From positions 35,648,860-35,712,859 of the forward strand of contig CM053796.1 of assembly GCA_028671895.1 (NCBI GenBank): 64,000 nucleotides of DNA, given 5' to 3'. Position 1 is the first letter of the stretch. Every line of letters starts with the position of its first letter. Below, one piece after another: positions 10,744 through 22,521 of this stretch. The translations under genes and the position numbers were made by a program. The DNA comes from Oenanthe sinensis. Taxonomy: Eukaryota > Streptophyta > Magnoliopsida > Apiales > Apiaceae. The notes beneath the pieces were generated by a model that saw only the letters and a program-made list of their open reading frames with translations, did no database searches and was not told where the DNA came from.

Positions 10744-11812
10744 TAATTATTGGGCGAAAGTTATAGACTGTAGGAATTTTAGATGCAAATAACAATTGCA
10801 CAGTATCCTTCTTTAAAGTTATGGTTTCATTTATGCAGGTGCTAAGGTGCCATATTATAAAACCTGATCATATCCCATATATGAAAAACTACCCCCACCA
10901 TTATTCTTAGTGGGAGCAGAACTTAGCTAAACACTTTCGGACCTTTGGATAGAATAGGTGGTTATCAAAGTGGGCAGTATGAGGCCTAAAACCTGTGCAC
11001 AATGTATGCACATTTTTTCAACGGGAGCAGGATTTAGGTTAGCACTGTCTAAAAATTTTGGAGGTTAAAGTGGGAAATGGGAATTATGAGGCAAAAGTCA
11101 AAACCTCTACATAATGTGATTATGTGAGGACTCTTAAACCGTAATTTTGTTACAAATAGAAAGGATGAAATAAGGTAGGAAGTAATATTGGTATCAGGCT
11201 TATATAAATTTCGGTGTTATTTACCTCATCATGTCGTGTGCTAAATATATAATTATATTTTAACATACATTATTGATACAGATTACAGAATGTCTTACCA
11301 TGTTATATAGGTCTGTGATGCAACTACATAAAAGTTTATAAGATCTAACTGGAGAATTTTTGCTGTGGGATGCACCAATATATCATATCAACATCTTTCA
11401 AACATAATATAAATATTATACAATATAAAATGGGGAAGTACTCTGTAATAAATTATAAAATAATTGGATGTTTGTCATTATTTTAATGAATGGTACGCAC
11501 TCTTTATTTGCTTCGTTATTATTTTCTGTTAAATAAGCTGTTCCTTGTAGAGAATGACCATATCATTTATCGGGAAATCTGAAGTAGAGAAGCCTTTTAT
11601 GTATGATGTAATTATTTTAATAAATCGTGTGCACTGTTTGCTTCGTTATTACTTTCCATTAAGTAAGCTGTTCATTCTGGAGAATGAGCATGTCATTTAT
11701 TAAGCAATCTGAAGTGGTTAAGCCTTTTATGTATGCATATCTACTGAAAAGTTGAAGGTGCATAAAACTTCTGGAATGCATCTAACTCTTTGCTTTGTCT
11801 TACAATTCTCAG
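10744..11812 (+). other. Probable intron or upstream region of the BORCS8-like gene, with tandem repeat
   Basis: No coding signal is seen. A diverged tandem duplication with a period of about 134 bp occupies 11474-11740; both units share TTTGCTTCGTTATTA, AAGCTGTTC and AGCCTTTTATGTATG. A pyrimidine tract and CTCAG at 11808-11812 form the acceptor of the next exon. Confidence 0.5.
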
Positions 11813-12677
11813 GCATATCTCTAACATAACCGGAGATGAATTAAGAATCTCCAGCAAGATGGACGGCTTCTCCCCGGTTGATGGCTTCGTAGAGATAACA
11901 GAATGCCTAGCAGAAATGATGAAGTACCTCGCTAATGAACCCTCTGTAGGGCTTTTCTACATTCAGCAGCATACCCAGAATACTGTGCCTAATCTTGTTA
12001 ATCTCAAGAATCATATAAAGGTGAAGTCCAATGATATGAGTTTGCAAACAGAAGATTCAGATGAATCTGTCACCATGGTAAGATCAATAAAAGAATGTGG
12101 CTTTCCAATTATTGATGAGATGGTCAATGACATCACGAAATCTCTGGCTATTATGTCAACAAAGGAATCGAGAAAGGGGTTTCAATTGGGAAGAACAAGC
12201 TCTTGGGCTTCGCGCCCATGGATGCGGAAAGCAGATTTATCACCACAAAATAGTAGAAGCACCAGAAGGTATTTTACGACAGTGTTCAGATCAGCACAAG
12301 AAAGAGCAGGCAATCTGAATTTGCTTCAGTATGATTCTAGTGAATCGAGCCAAACTGGTGAAAAGCTTCCATCCTATGTAAATCTAGCATTGTCAGATGC
12401 AGATGCCACCTCTTCAACTGAAACTGAAGTTGAGGAATTACCAGTATCATGTCAAATTGCCGAGGAGCTACAAGATGAATCTCAAACCGATGCAAACTTG
12501 ACCAACGGTCAGTTATCATTCAGATCAGATAACTTTGCTGCATTTAAAACTGATAGAGAAGAAAAACTAGAAGAATGGTTGAAAGGGACCAGCAATCATC
12601 TTTCTGGTACAGGAAAAATTACCACAGATAACCTGACGACACACTCAGATGCCGGTGAGGTCTTGACTTCTAAATAA
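11813..12677 (+). CDS. BORCS8/MEF2BNB-like protein, 3' coding exon
   Basis: The open frame after the acceptor at 11811-11812 reads HISNITGDELRISSKMDGFSP and then FVEITECLAEMMKYLANEPS. ANEPSVGLFYIQQHTQNTVP is the core motif of the MEF2BNB family. In animals BORCS8 is a subunit of the BORC complex that positions lysosomes; the plant role is not established. About 288 codons follow. The C-terminal half is serine- and acid-rich, with low complexity, and ends at TAA 12675-12677. The Met at 11790 lies in the polypyrimidine tract, so I treat the 5' exon(s) as unidentified. I cannot exclude that the 5' part was damaged by the nearby insertions. Confidence 0.7.
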
Positions 12678-14190
12678 CATTACTAGTTTACTACTATACA
12701 ATTGTGTTTGCTACTTGTAAGTTGCGACAAATAAAAGTTTAATATATAACATACATTGTATTTGTACATGACATGTTCACCTAACTTTCGTCGCTCAATG
12801 TCCGTCGTCTGTGATGTTGTACACATTTTTCCATCATTGACAGATTTAGATTGCTATCACTTGCTGAATACAGATTACTTGGTTCAACCACAGGATTTCC
12901 ATTCATCTCCTACATTTTGTACTTTGTTGTAAATTATATTTTGTGTTTCATAATCTTTTATCTGCTTACAAATTTGTATGCAAATATAGTAGCTGCTTAT
13001 ATCATATCTGGTAGGTGTTCTATTTAATACTTCTACAGCTCAGTTGCAGTTCTAATATAGACCCCAACCCCCAAGTAAATTTTTGTCATAATTTTCTTAC
13101 TTCCCTTGTATGTTTTATTAACATTTCTCATATTATTTGTGTACAATTTATTCCCCTGAATTATTAGAGATTATCAAAAGTCTATCCCGTTACTTTCTGT
13201 ATTATTTTTACAAGACATTTTATTGTATTATTTAAAATTGCTTTAATTTCTAAAAAGAATGTATCTTATAAATTTTTGCTAAACATTGCCATTTAAATTT
13301 CCAACATAACCTATATTTATCAAATAATTTATATGATTTAAAAAAATTATTCTCAATTGTATAAAGAAAGAACAAACACGAGTTCTCCGGAGCAATTTAA
13401 ATAATTTTATTAGAACATGCAGTATGTTGTTTACTTGAAATAACTACAAACTCTGTCAAAAAAAAAACTACAAACTTAATTACTTACATATAATTATATA
13501 ATTTATATAGTCTTCTGAATATAACATAATTTATTTCTTCAACCAGAAAGACGTAATTAAAAAAAATTGTTGGTTTTTTGGATAAAAAAATCGCGAAATT
13601 ACGAGGGGCCAAACAAATGAATAACAATAAACTCTAATCTGCTTGAAAATTTAATATATAGAACTGATCGATGCTGAAAGTATTCCATGAAGTTCAATAA
13701 TCTGAAAAATAAAACCACACAATAACAGAATGAAAAACATAAGAAAAGAAAATCTGTTGTAACGATTTCATTTGTAATTAACTATTTACACTGACAATAA
13801 AGAATCAAATTAATTTTTGCAGAGTAAATGACAATCCAAAATTATCCAATGACAGGATTCCCTGCGATGACAGTTGCCAAGAAGGTTGCATCCAAAAAGT
13901 TATCAAACGAAGATGAGTCTTGAGGATGGTGAAGCTTACATGCTGAAACCATGGTGTCTGAGTGTAACAGTTATAGTCAGACTTGCAAAAGATAGATTTC
14001 TCGTTGCTTGAGAATCAGATGACAATGAAGCACGTGCATGGTCTCTCTCTTCTGCACTTTGTTTTCATATTTATTCTCCCTCACTTGGGTGAAAGTGAGA
14101 GTCTACTGCCGATGGGCATTTCTAAGCTGATATGCAACCCATTGGCCATTTGGTTGAATCAGGCTCTACTCCTTAAACGTGGGGATTAGG
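12678..14190. other. Intergenic AT-rich region
   Basis: It holds the likely 3' UTR of the BORCS8-like gene (to roughly 12760) and, toward the right, possible 3' UTR of FLD on the minus strand. Between them there is AT-rich sequence with short A and T runs. No coding domain, RNA gene or transposon end is recognised. Confidence 0.5.
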
Positions 14191-14550
14191 TGACCCCTGA
14201 TATACGCCTAGTTGATTGGAGGCCTAGTGACACCAAGGTGTCTTGATGCAGATGTCATACAGAGGTGCTTTAGGAATTCTCCAGCCCCAAACTGATTGTT
14301 ATGAGGATACCGAGCAAGGAATACCAACTGCAGTTATAAAACACTAATCAGTGAACAAAAAATGATGCCACTTAGTATACAACTATAAAACTCTTCCCAG
14401 AGTCCAACAGCAACAAATAATTTTTCACTATTTACATGAAGGAAATTTAATAGCTAAAAATATGAACAATCTACAAAAAGCTTGAAAATATAATAATTTG
14501 AGTAAAGAGGAGATTACCCGAGTCATTTGCTGAGATATGCTCAATTTCTG
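14191..14550 (-). other. FLD 3' UTR with a probable intron
   Basis: After the FLD stop, the minus strand runs to a donor-like CTCGG/GTAATC at 14518/14517. An acceptor-like AACTGCAG/TTGGTATT is found at 14328/14327. This suggests a 3' UTR intron of about 190 bp (14328-14517) followed by another UTR exon. Introns downstream of a stop can attract nonsense-mediated decay, but this is only 32 bases past the stop and may be tolerated. Confidence 0.4.
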
Positions 14551-17500
14551 TTATTGTAATTCCCCGAAATATACAACAGTCTCCATATCTGAACTGGAAG
14601 GTGGAGTAATAGAGGAGGGTTTAGTATCCTCAGGGGTAGGACCACTGGTAATACACATTTCTTCTGTAGCCCCACCATCTGAATCAGGATGAGGAGCAGA
14701 GTTATTTCCATTGCTTATAGCCGTTGTCCCAACCGAAAAGCTTAAAGGAGGGGGAGAATCAATTCCATGGTCAACTATCTTAAGCCCTAGGCCTTTATTC
14801 GAAGTCGTAATGGAAAATTTTGGGGTGGAAGAATCAACACCATGGTCAACAATTCTTAATCCGAGGCCTTTATTGGAAGTGATAGAGGAAAAGTTTGAAG
14901 TAGAAGAATCAATTCCATGTTCAACCATCTTGAGCCCTGGGCCTTTATTGGAAGTTGTAGAGGAAAAGTTAGTTGTAGAGGAAAAGTTTGAAGTAGAAGA
15001 ATCAATTCCATGGTCAACCATCTTTAGCCCTAGGCCTTTATTGGAAGTGGTAGAGGAAAAGTTTGTAGTAGAAGAATCAATTCCATGGTCTACCATCTTG
15101 ACCCCTGCACCTTTATTTGAAGTGGTCGAGCCATTGCTGCTACTCAGTATTTTAGCCTTTCTGAAACCAATCACAAAATGAGTACATTGATAAGGATGAA
15201 GTAATCAACAAAGCATAAAGGTTTAAGCTCATACCTAATCATCTTTTGCTTTGAATTGGCAGGCTTAAATTTTGAGGCACCTGTTTACAATATGGTAAAG
15301 ACCATAAAGCATACATAAACATATATAAAATGTGAAACCAGAATATTATTTCATTAAATATCACAAACCAACCTGATTTCAGAGTCAAAGAAGTTGAAGT
15401 AGGTCTGCGGTTACCTCTCTCCGCCTTGATGGAAGCAATAACAGAATCTGCAGAAGGCCCTAAGCCTTTTCTACCAATCAACTTCACTCCAAGATTTTCA
15501 CACAGATAATTCAACCTCATCTCATCGCCCCCTCTCACATCCATCAGCTCAAGTGCCTGCTGCCTTGATAACAACGTGTACACATGAAACTCCTGCTGCT
15601 GATTGAAGTGAGACTGAAGCTGCTGAACAAGTAGACTGCTGGAGTGCTGCTGATCTGGCCTTGAACCTTCATTCTTTTTTTGTGGTTCACCAAATGTGAC
15701 CCTCAAAATTGCCACTGACTTGGGATCACAGTTTTTCTTACAATAGATTACAGAAAAACTTCCAAACTCTAGATCCGGTTCCCTGAATAAATCTGCCAGA
15801 AGGCAAGCACAAGAGTGTGTGTTTTTTAATGAATTCCTCTGCACTTTGGTCCTCATGGCCCTATTGCTAGCATAATGAGACATGTTTGCAGCTTCTCTTA
15901 GTCCAGTAAGAAAAGCCCCATGCATAGTTGCTGGGTAACGCTTGGTGGTAGCCTCCCCCGCAAAGAAAAGTCGCCCATCTCCCACACTTTCTGCTAAGAT
16001 ATCATAGTCATCTCCTGATGCTCCCACAGCAACGTTTGAGTACGAGCCCAAGCTGAAGGGATCACTACCCCACCTTGTACAGACTGTTTGTATGGGATCT
16101 GGAACATCAATTCCTTTAGGTTCGTAAATGCCTGCAGAGAGTAGCCCAAAGTCTTATAATGAGTAGTTGAGTACTGAATCAAGTTTATTATTTTAGTCGT
16201 AGAGATAAAAGTACTTGAGTGAACACTCTTTTTGAAAATGCATTGATTGATATTTTCATGTGTAATTGCAACAATGATATCAGTAGAGTAAAATAGGGAT
16301 ATCACATAATTACGGAAACATCAATTCAAGAGTTAATATTCTAGTATTCTACCATTAACAAGTATAAACCTATAACACCCAGGTTCTGCACACATCAGTT
16401 AAGGGCTGTTCCCTACAAATTATATAACTGATTGGTGTTAGCTTAAAGACACTTCACCAATGTTCTTATTTTTATGAAGTGCCACACGATTCAATAATAT
16501 CAAGAACTAAAAAATATATACTTAAAATTAAGGGAAAAGAACAGTTTAACTTTAAACCAATAATTAAAAAAAGGTAAATAAAGAAAAACTATAACTCTAT
16601 CGACATCCTTGTGTCTAATTTTTTTAGGATAAAATGAATAATTAATGTTCTCATTTCACATGTTTCAAACCACCAACTCCAACGCTGAGATTTTTAAGTC
16701 ACTAATCCATCCTCATGCATGCAACAAAAGTAAGTATATTACAAGGCAAATATATTATATACTAGTCCCCACTTGCATACGACGCAATTGTAAATAGAGC
16801 GGAGGGTTGTTATTGATTTTCTTATATTCAGAGGCAAAAAATAAAAATTTTATAGCCATCAAACATAAGAACCGGACACTTAAGTCGGCTATGTAATACT
16901 CTGTGATAGCTTTAAAAATGGGTTTCAGGCCTAACTTATACATAATAGAGAGATGGCTGAAGTGAATAATACGGGAATAACACACAGGAAAGGGAACATT
17001 GTTAATATTGATCAATATATCACAAGACGATAATAGTTTTATTGTATTCTTTATCATTCACGAAACTAATAGAAATAACTAATTTTAAATAATACATTAT
17101 GTCGGCTAAGCATTCACATAGGGTAATGTGTTTCGAATACTTTCACTTTAGGTGATATTAGAAGCTCCCAGTACCTCATGCCTTTGATCAAAGCCATTAA
17201 CATGCATAATTACTGAAAAATACTCTAAGCTTCTTTTTATTCTCTTTACTAAAAAATTCTCAAGAGCCTATGTTTAAATGGCTGTTACACGTTTCTGTAA
17301 TCTTAATTTCCAGGTTGCAGCTTCTATCTATGTGAAAAGCTGGACATTTACTGCCTCGATTTGGCTAGGATCTTAGGCCAATGCTAGTGCAGCACATTCC
17401 ACTACACCGATCTGATAGCATTTGTAATTTGAATATGCTAGACACGATGTTCCGATTATTCATAAATTGTACTTGTTCCAGTAGCGCTATGCAGAATATT

Positions 17501-20121
17501 AGTTATCACCAAATACAATAGGATTTATATAATGTTTTAGGTTATTACTCTCTCCGTCCTGTTTATAATGGCCATGATTCCTAATTAAATAATCCCAAAA
17601 GTATTGTCCACATTCAGCTAATATGAAACTAAGTGTAAACTTGTTAACTATTTGAAAAATAATACATATTTCAACAATTATTAGTTCTTTTAATGTAACT
17701 AATTTAAAGGTGAATTTTTATCCATGGACAATATAAAGGGACAGAGGGAGTACAATTTATTTGTAGATTAGACTATTGAAATAAAATAAATTCTACTGCT
17801 GCCCAGCTAAGATAAAAAGTAGAATTTATATCAACCCAAGGAAAATTGAGCTTTCCTGGTGGGATGCTGTACATGATCACTGAGCTTTAGCTAGCACCTA
17901 GTTTCAAAGTTCTAGTCTACTTTATGGATGAATAGAGAGAGAGCTAAAATGGCCTTCTAAAAACCTCTACGCACCATGTCAAGAGACTACTAGCAAGGCC
18001 TCCCTACCACCACTCCAGGAAGGCGAACAATCATTGATACTCGAAAAAAATCATGTAAAAGAATTACTTGGTGAAAAAACATCTGGGTAGTAGAAGTAAT
18101 TTGGTTTAAAATTATTCTGTTAACCTTTACACTATCACAAACACCGAGGATAAATATTATCGTTTGCTAAGGCATCCATATCAAAATTTAACGATTTGCT
18201 AAACTTTCACTTTAGAATATAAAAGAAGTTAGACACACACATAAATATCATTTAAAAGCTGAGGATGAAATAAGTACACGTGAGAAAACAAGTACACATA
18301 CCTCAACTTTGATTGATGTTAAAATCAGGGCAATGTTAAAAGAATATAAATTAAGGCAACAGAAATGTAAGTACCTTTTAGAATTTGGAGAACCTGGGTC
18401 ACTGCATCAGTGGGGGGCATGCTCTCAAACTTGTGTGCGGCTTCTCCTGCAACTAAAGCAATCAAGAGTGGACCGCCAGCTACAGTTGCATAGCTGTAGA
18501 ACAAAAAGAACTCCCCCCGGCTGCTTTGATCATCAGTAAGATGCCCAAATGTGTCGAGATCAGTACCCCAAAACACATATGGAAAAAGCATGGCAACTTT
18601 GTTTAACAAACCAAATCCTAATCGTTTTATTCCTTCGAGCTTTCTTTGAGGTAACTCGGGAATAAATTTAATAGAGCCACTCTTCAAAACCCCAAGAGGA
18701 ACAGTGCAAAGAGCCATATCACCTTCATAAATCTGTCCACCAGAAATAACTTGCACGCCATGACCACCATAACGAATGGTATGCACGACTTTTTCATACT
18801 GTATTGGCACATTTTCAGATAAAGCTTGTACTAGCCTTCCATTTCCTCCTGGTAAAAAGCAATGGTCGCCTCCCATATCAAACGGATCATCTTGATCCCA
18901 GAATGCTAGTGAAAGTTTAGAAACCAGGCCAGCATTTGCATATTCCAAATTTGCAATGTGCCAATTGAACAATTTTGTGGCTTCTTCATTCCCGACAATT
19001 CCATCAACGGGCCAAAAACTCTCCAACGCTGCTCCAAGAGAAACATCCTGTGAAACTTCTCCCATCAACTGCCTAAGACTACTCGCTTTGTCCAAAAGCT
19101 GATTATAAGCAATTTCCACTTTCGGGTCCAAATCTGGATCAACCGGTTTTCCATCCACATTATAGAGCGGACACTTATCTCTGACCTTATGAAGCGGATA
19201 CGACAACTGCTTAGCCAATATCCCAAGCGGATTACCAAGAGTACCTGTCAAAACACTCCCTCCCAAATCAGCAGCAGCCGTCTTACTCGCCCCATCCATT
19301 TTCTTCGTATACACACGTCCACCTGCCCGTTTCCTCCCCTCCAAAACCGTAACTTTATACCCAAACGACATCAACTGCCTCGCAGCAGCCAACCCCGCAA
19401 GCCCCGCACCAATAATAATCACATTCGACTTACTCGCATCCCCCAAAATCCTCTCTTTAATAGCCGGTGCTACCCCAAAATTAATAAACCCCCTCGACAA
19501 CAAATAATCATACGCCTTGTCCAAAAGACCCCTACAATGCTTAGGTATAACATCAACAAACATCTCTTTTGTAACCCAACTAAACACATCCTCACGCCAC
19601 CTCGTAATAATATGATTCCTAATCAAAATATAATTAACTTGTTCAATCCCACCAACAACACTAACAACCCCACCATCAATCTCCTCACTAGTTAACGAAT
19701 CAGCCGGGAACCCGGAAGTTAAAGCAACTAAAGCTTCATTAGTAGCATCTTTATTAATCACAATAATTTCATCAGAAACATCAACAACCCCATTACCACT
19801 ATTCCCATTACCAACTCTATTAGTACTATTAATTACATTATTGCCACTAGAAATCAAATTAGGGATTTGGTAAACCTGATTTTGAGATGGGGTTGAAGCA
19901 GCATTGGTTCTTGATCTTCCCCTTCTACGTTTCTTGGGAATTGAGAGTGAAATGTAGTTTGTCAAATTAGGGTTTGAGATTGAACTGGGGTAGTAATCTG
20001 GGTCTTTTTCGGTTTCTGTAATTGAATTGGGGGTGAAATTAGGGTTAGGATTAGGATTTGATTGGGGAACAAAGATTGAAAATTGAAGTGGGTTTTGATC
20101 TGAAGAAGAAGAGGGGTTCAT
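14551..20121 (-). CDS. FLD: FLOWERING LOCUS D, LSD1-type lysine demethylase family
   Basis: Exons, in transcription order: 20121-18375, 16131-15373, 15280-15235, 15160-14551. They total 3,162 nt, 1,053 residues, all GT-AG. Domains: basic NLS-like KKRRRGRS (63-70), SWIRM (about 125-215, with GGIEQVNYILIRNHII), FAD-binding GAGLAG (about 238), amine oxidase core with GGDHCFLPGGNGRLVQAL and GLLNKVAMLF, and the C-terminal FAD contact GEATTKRYPATMHGAF. The sequence follows FLD rather than LDL1 (intronless) across SWIRM and oxidase. In Arabidopsis FLD acts in the autonomous pathway, reducing H3K4 methylation at FLC to promote flowering. The last exon is enlarged by five 25-residue repeats, making the protein longer than the roughly 800-900 residues usual for FLD. 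Intron 1 carries a Stowaway MITE. Confidence 0.96.
14759..15127 (-). repeat. Five coding 75-bp tandem repeats in the last FLD exon
   Basis: Five units of 75 bp encode 25 residues each, around a TTSNKGLGLKMVDHGIDSS consensus. The middle unit has an extra in-frame 18 bp (SSTTNF). Each unit keeps the frame, and substitutions are moderate, so the array is not brand-new. The motif is serine/threonine-rich with a conserved KxVDHGxDS core. No known domain is recognised. Confidence 0.9.
17548..17750. mobile_element. Stowaway-type MITE (203 bp) in FLD intron 1
   Basis: The ends are CTCTCTCCGTCCTGTTTATA on the left and, inverted from the right, CTCCCTCTGTCCCTTTATAT. It is flanked by TA on both sides (17546-17547, 17751-17752). 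These are the Tc1/mariner Stowaway hallmarks. It has no coding capacity. Confidence 0.88.
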
Positions 20122-22521
20122 TGTTATTATGAATTTCTTGATTTATCAGCTGTAAGAAATAGAGATAGGTAAGTGTATGTATAGATTGGAGAAAAAGAAG
20201 AAGGTATTTAGCTCGTATGTAGATACTTTTGTGATTGTAGATGATTTATGAAAAATATTATACAACTTTATTTAATTTAATGAATAAAATGTCAAGCATT
20301 GAACTTTAATTTAATGAATAAAATGTCATATAAGCGGCATATATAAGTCCATTTCAACTTACTGACATGTGTTTGGGTACCATGCCTATAATAAGAGATT
20401 TCACAACTTATATGGCTAACAAGTAAAAGTAAACAACAGCGACTCATTTATTTTTCACTTGATAAAACACAGCTTGATGCCTTTTTTATTACTTAGTTTA
20501 ATTATTTTTCAAATTGACAAGAATCAAGTTTCCAAGACAAATATAAATCAAAATTTTGTATAATTTAATATTATTTTTAAAATCTTAGTTCTTGTTAATT
20601 GGTTTGATTTTTTCCCTCACAGGACAATATGTAGACTAAAAATTAAACTCGGCCAAAATAATATATCTAATTTTATCATAATTAATAATTTTTATAAAAA
20701 ATACCAGTATTGGAAACTTATAAGGTGTTGGGTTAGTTTTGAAGATAATCCGCAGTTAGTTTTGAGTGACTTGGTTTAAATGTTTTTTGAAGTATTGATG
20801 CCTGGAATAACCAGTATTTTTTATTTCATTCTTTTTTTAAAAATAATTGTGATAAATTATTGTGATGTTTTGTTGCATATAGCTGAGGTTAGAACTCGAC
20901 AAGAACTTAATTTTCCCCGTCCAATTAGAATTTTTTTTATTATATTTTATCTGAACACTATTTAATCTAATTTCAAAAAAATATTTTATAATTTTTATAA
21001 ATTATTTTTTTACTAACTTATAAGTAAAATTTACCAAACACTTTATTTAACTTATAACTAAATCATCCAACAGATCATTTATTTATCACTTATTGTCACT
21101 TATCTTATATAAGTAAAAAATAACATATCATAAGATTATCAAACAGGTCGAAAAATATTAAATATTATACAACTTTATTTAATGAATAAAATGTCAAGCA
21201 TTGAACTTTAATTTATTTAAAATGTTTAATTTTTGAATTTTTTTAACCCAAAAAGTTATGTTATAAATTCTAACAAATATGAATTAATTATTAAGATAAA
21301 AAACATGTCTGTAATCATTTGAATAATAAATTTTGGAGTTCATAGAATATGCACTATATTTTAAACACATAATTAGTAAATTTTGAATTTTAGACTTCCG
21401 ATATTAATTTGAATTTTCTTTTTTAAATTGATGCCGCATACAAAATATGATGGGGGGTTGTTTGAATCAAAATCGCATGCATGTTCATCTTGTCTCGTAA
21501 AAATAAAGAATTCTTATGTATTCTAAAAATTAATATTAACTACTGACAAAAAAAATATTAACTTCAAATTGAATTTGTTAACTTTTGTAAAGTATAATAT
21601 ATAAAATAACATAAAATACGTTGATTTTTCGATTTCCCTCTAATATTTTACCTTCTAATTTGGTGAGATGTTCTCAAAAAATAAAATCGAGTAATTATAG
21701 ATTCATGTCTTGCCAAGAGTTATTACGAAAACTTGTTCATAAATGTACCCGCTAGGAAGGATGTATCCCCCTTTGCTAACAAGAATTAGACCGGAAGGAT
21801 GTCTCGAGCAATCCAGTAGCAATAATCAATGATTCTTTATAAACAAAATATTTGTGAAAAACTATAATTGGCTAGGCATGAGCTAAGAATTTTAGCCGCA
21901 AAAGAAAATATTAAAACCAAAGTGTGCAACCAGAATCTCAGGCCAATGCATGTAATTAGCATCCCATGCGCAGGCAAAGAAAAAAAATCCATATAAACAA
22001 GTACAACCTAGATAATGCATCTGTGGAGTAAAGCTACAATCTCTGAAGAAAGTGGATTGGAGGGTGGACTGAATAATTCTTGCTTGCTAGAAATCCATGA
22101 GTAAGTTTGCATATTTGCATCTAAACAGCAGTAGCAGTGGACTGAAAATTGATGGCTTTTATATGGATATTTCTTGCATCTTGTCAGCTAAATCAAGTTG
22201 CTAGATATAACTAAATGCACAAGACTAGGAATCAAATTATCAAAACTACAGAATAATTCGAAAGCAATAATTTTGCATTACTTTGCTCTTCAAACCCTAA
22301 TATCTCCTGAGAGCAAAAATTGAACAATGAACTTCCAGTATCTCTGTTAACTACCTATAATCTATGGGAGAGGTGGATGAATGTCTCAGGCAAACACCTG
22401 GGGACAGGACAGGTCCTCTAGTCAGCCGAATGTACAAAAGCCGGACTTATGATACACGGATGAGTTCTTCATTTTTCACAGAAAAAGTGAAATGATACCC
22501 GAATGACTGTACCAAGAAAAT
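20122..22521. other. Intergenic region: FLD promoter side and AT-rich DNA with a direct repeat
   Basis: 20122-20260 is the FLD 5' UTR/promoter side, with no unambiguous TATA box. A segment of about 55-60 bp (TATTATACAACTTTATTTAA through GTCAAGCATTGAACTTTAAT) occurs at 20257-20315 and again at 21164-21220 in the same orientation. This brackets about 850 bp. The rest is very AT-rich, with no gene. The right end (about 22000-22521) is the probable 3' UTR of eIF2B epsilon. Confidence 0.5.

Noticed and set aside
11790..11812. ATG at 11790 as the true start of the BORCS8-like gene
   Set aside because: It lies within a polypyrimidine tract ending in CTCAG, a typical acceptor, and family similarity begins only after it.
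14759..15127. CRISPR-like or satellite array
   Set aside because: The units are contiguous coding repeats without spacers, in a plant exon.
14711..15181. Plus-strand 156-codon frame
   Set aside because: It is the antisense reading of the FLD C-terminal repeats; repeat periodicity in multiples of three keeps it open.
16755..17057. Minus-strand 100-codon frame in FLD intron 1
   Set aside because: No domain, intronic position and AT-rich composition; chance frame.
19189..19695. Plus-strand 168-codon frame
   Set aside because: Antisense shadow of FLD exon 1.
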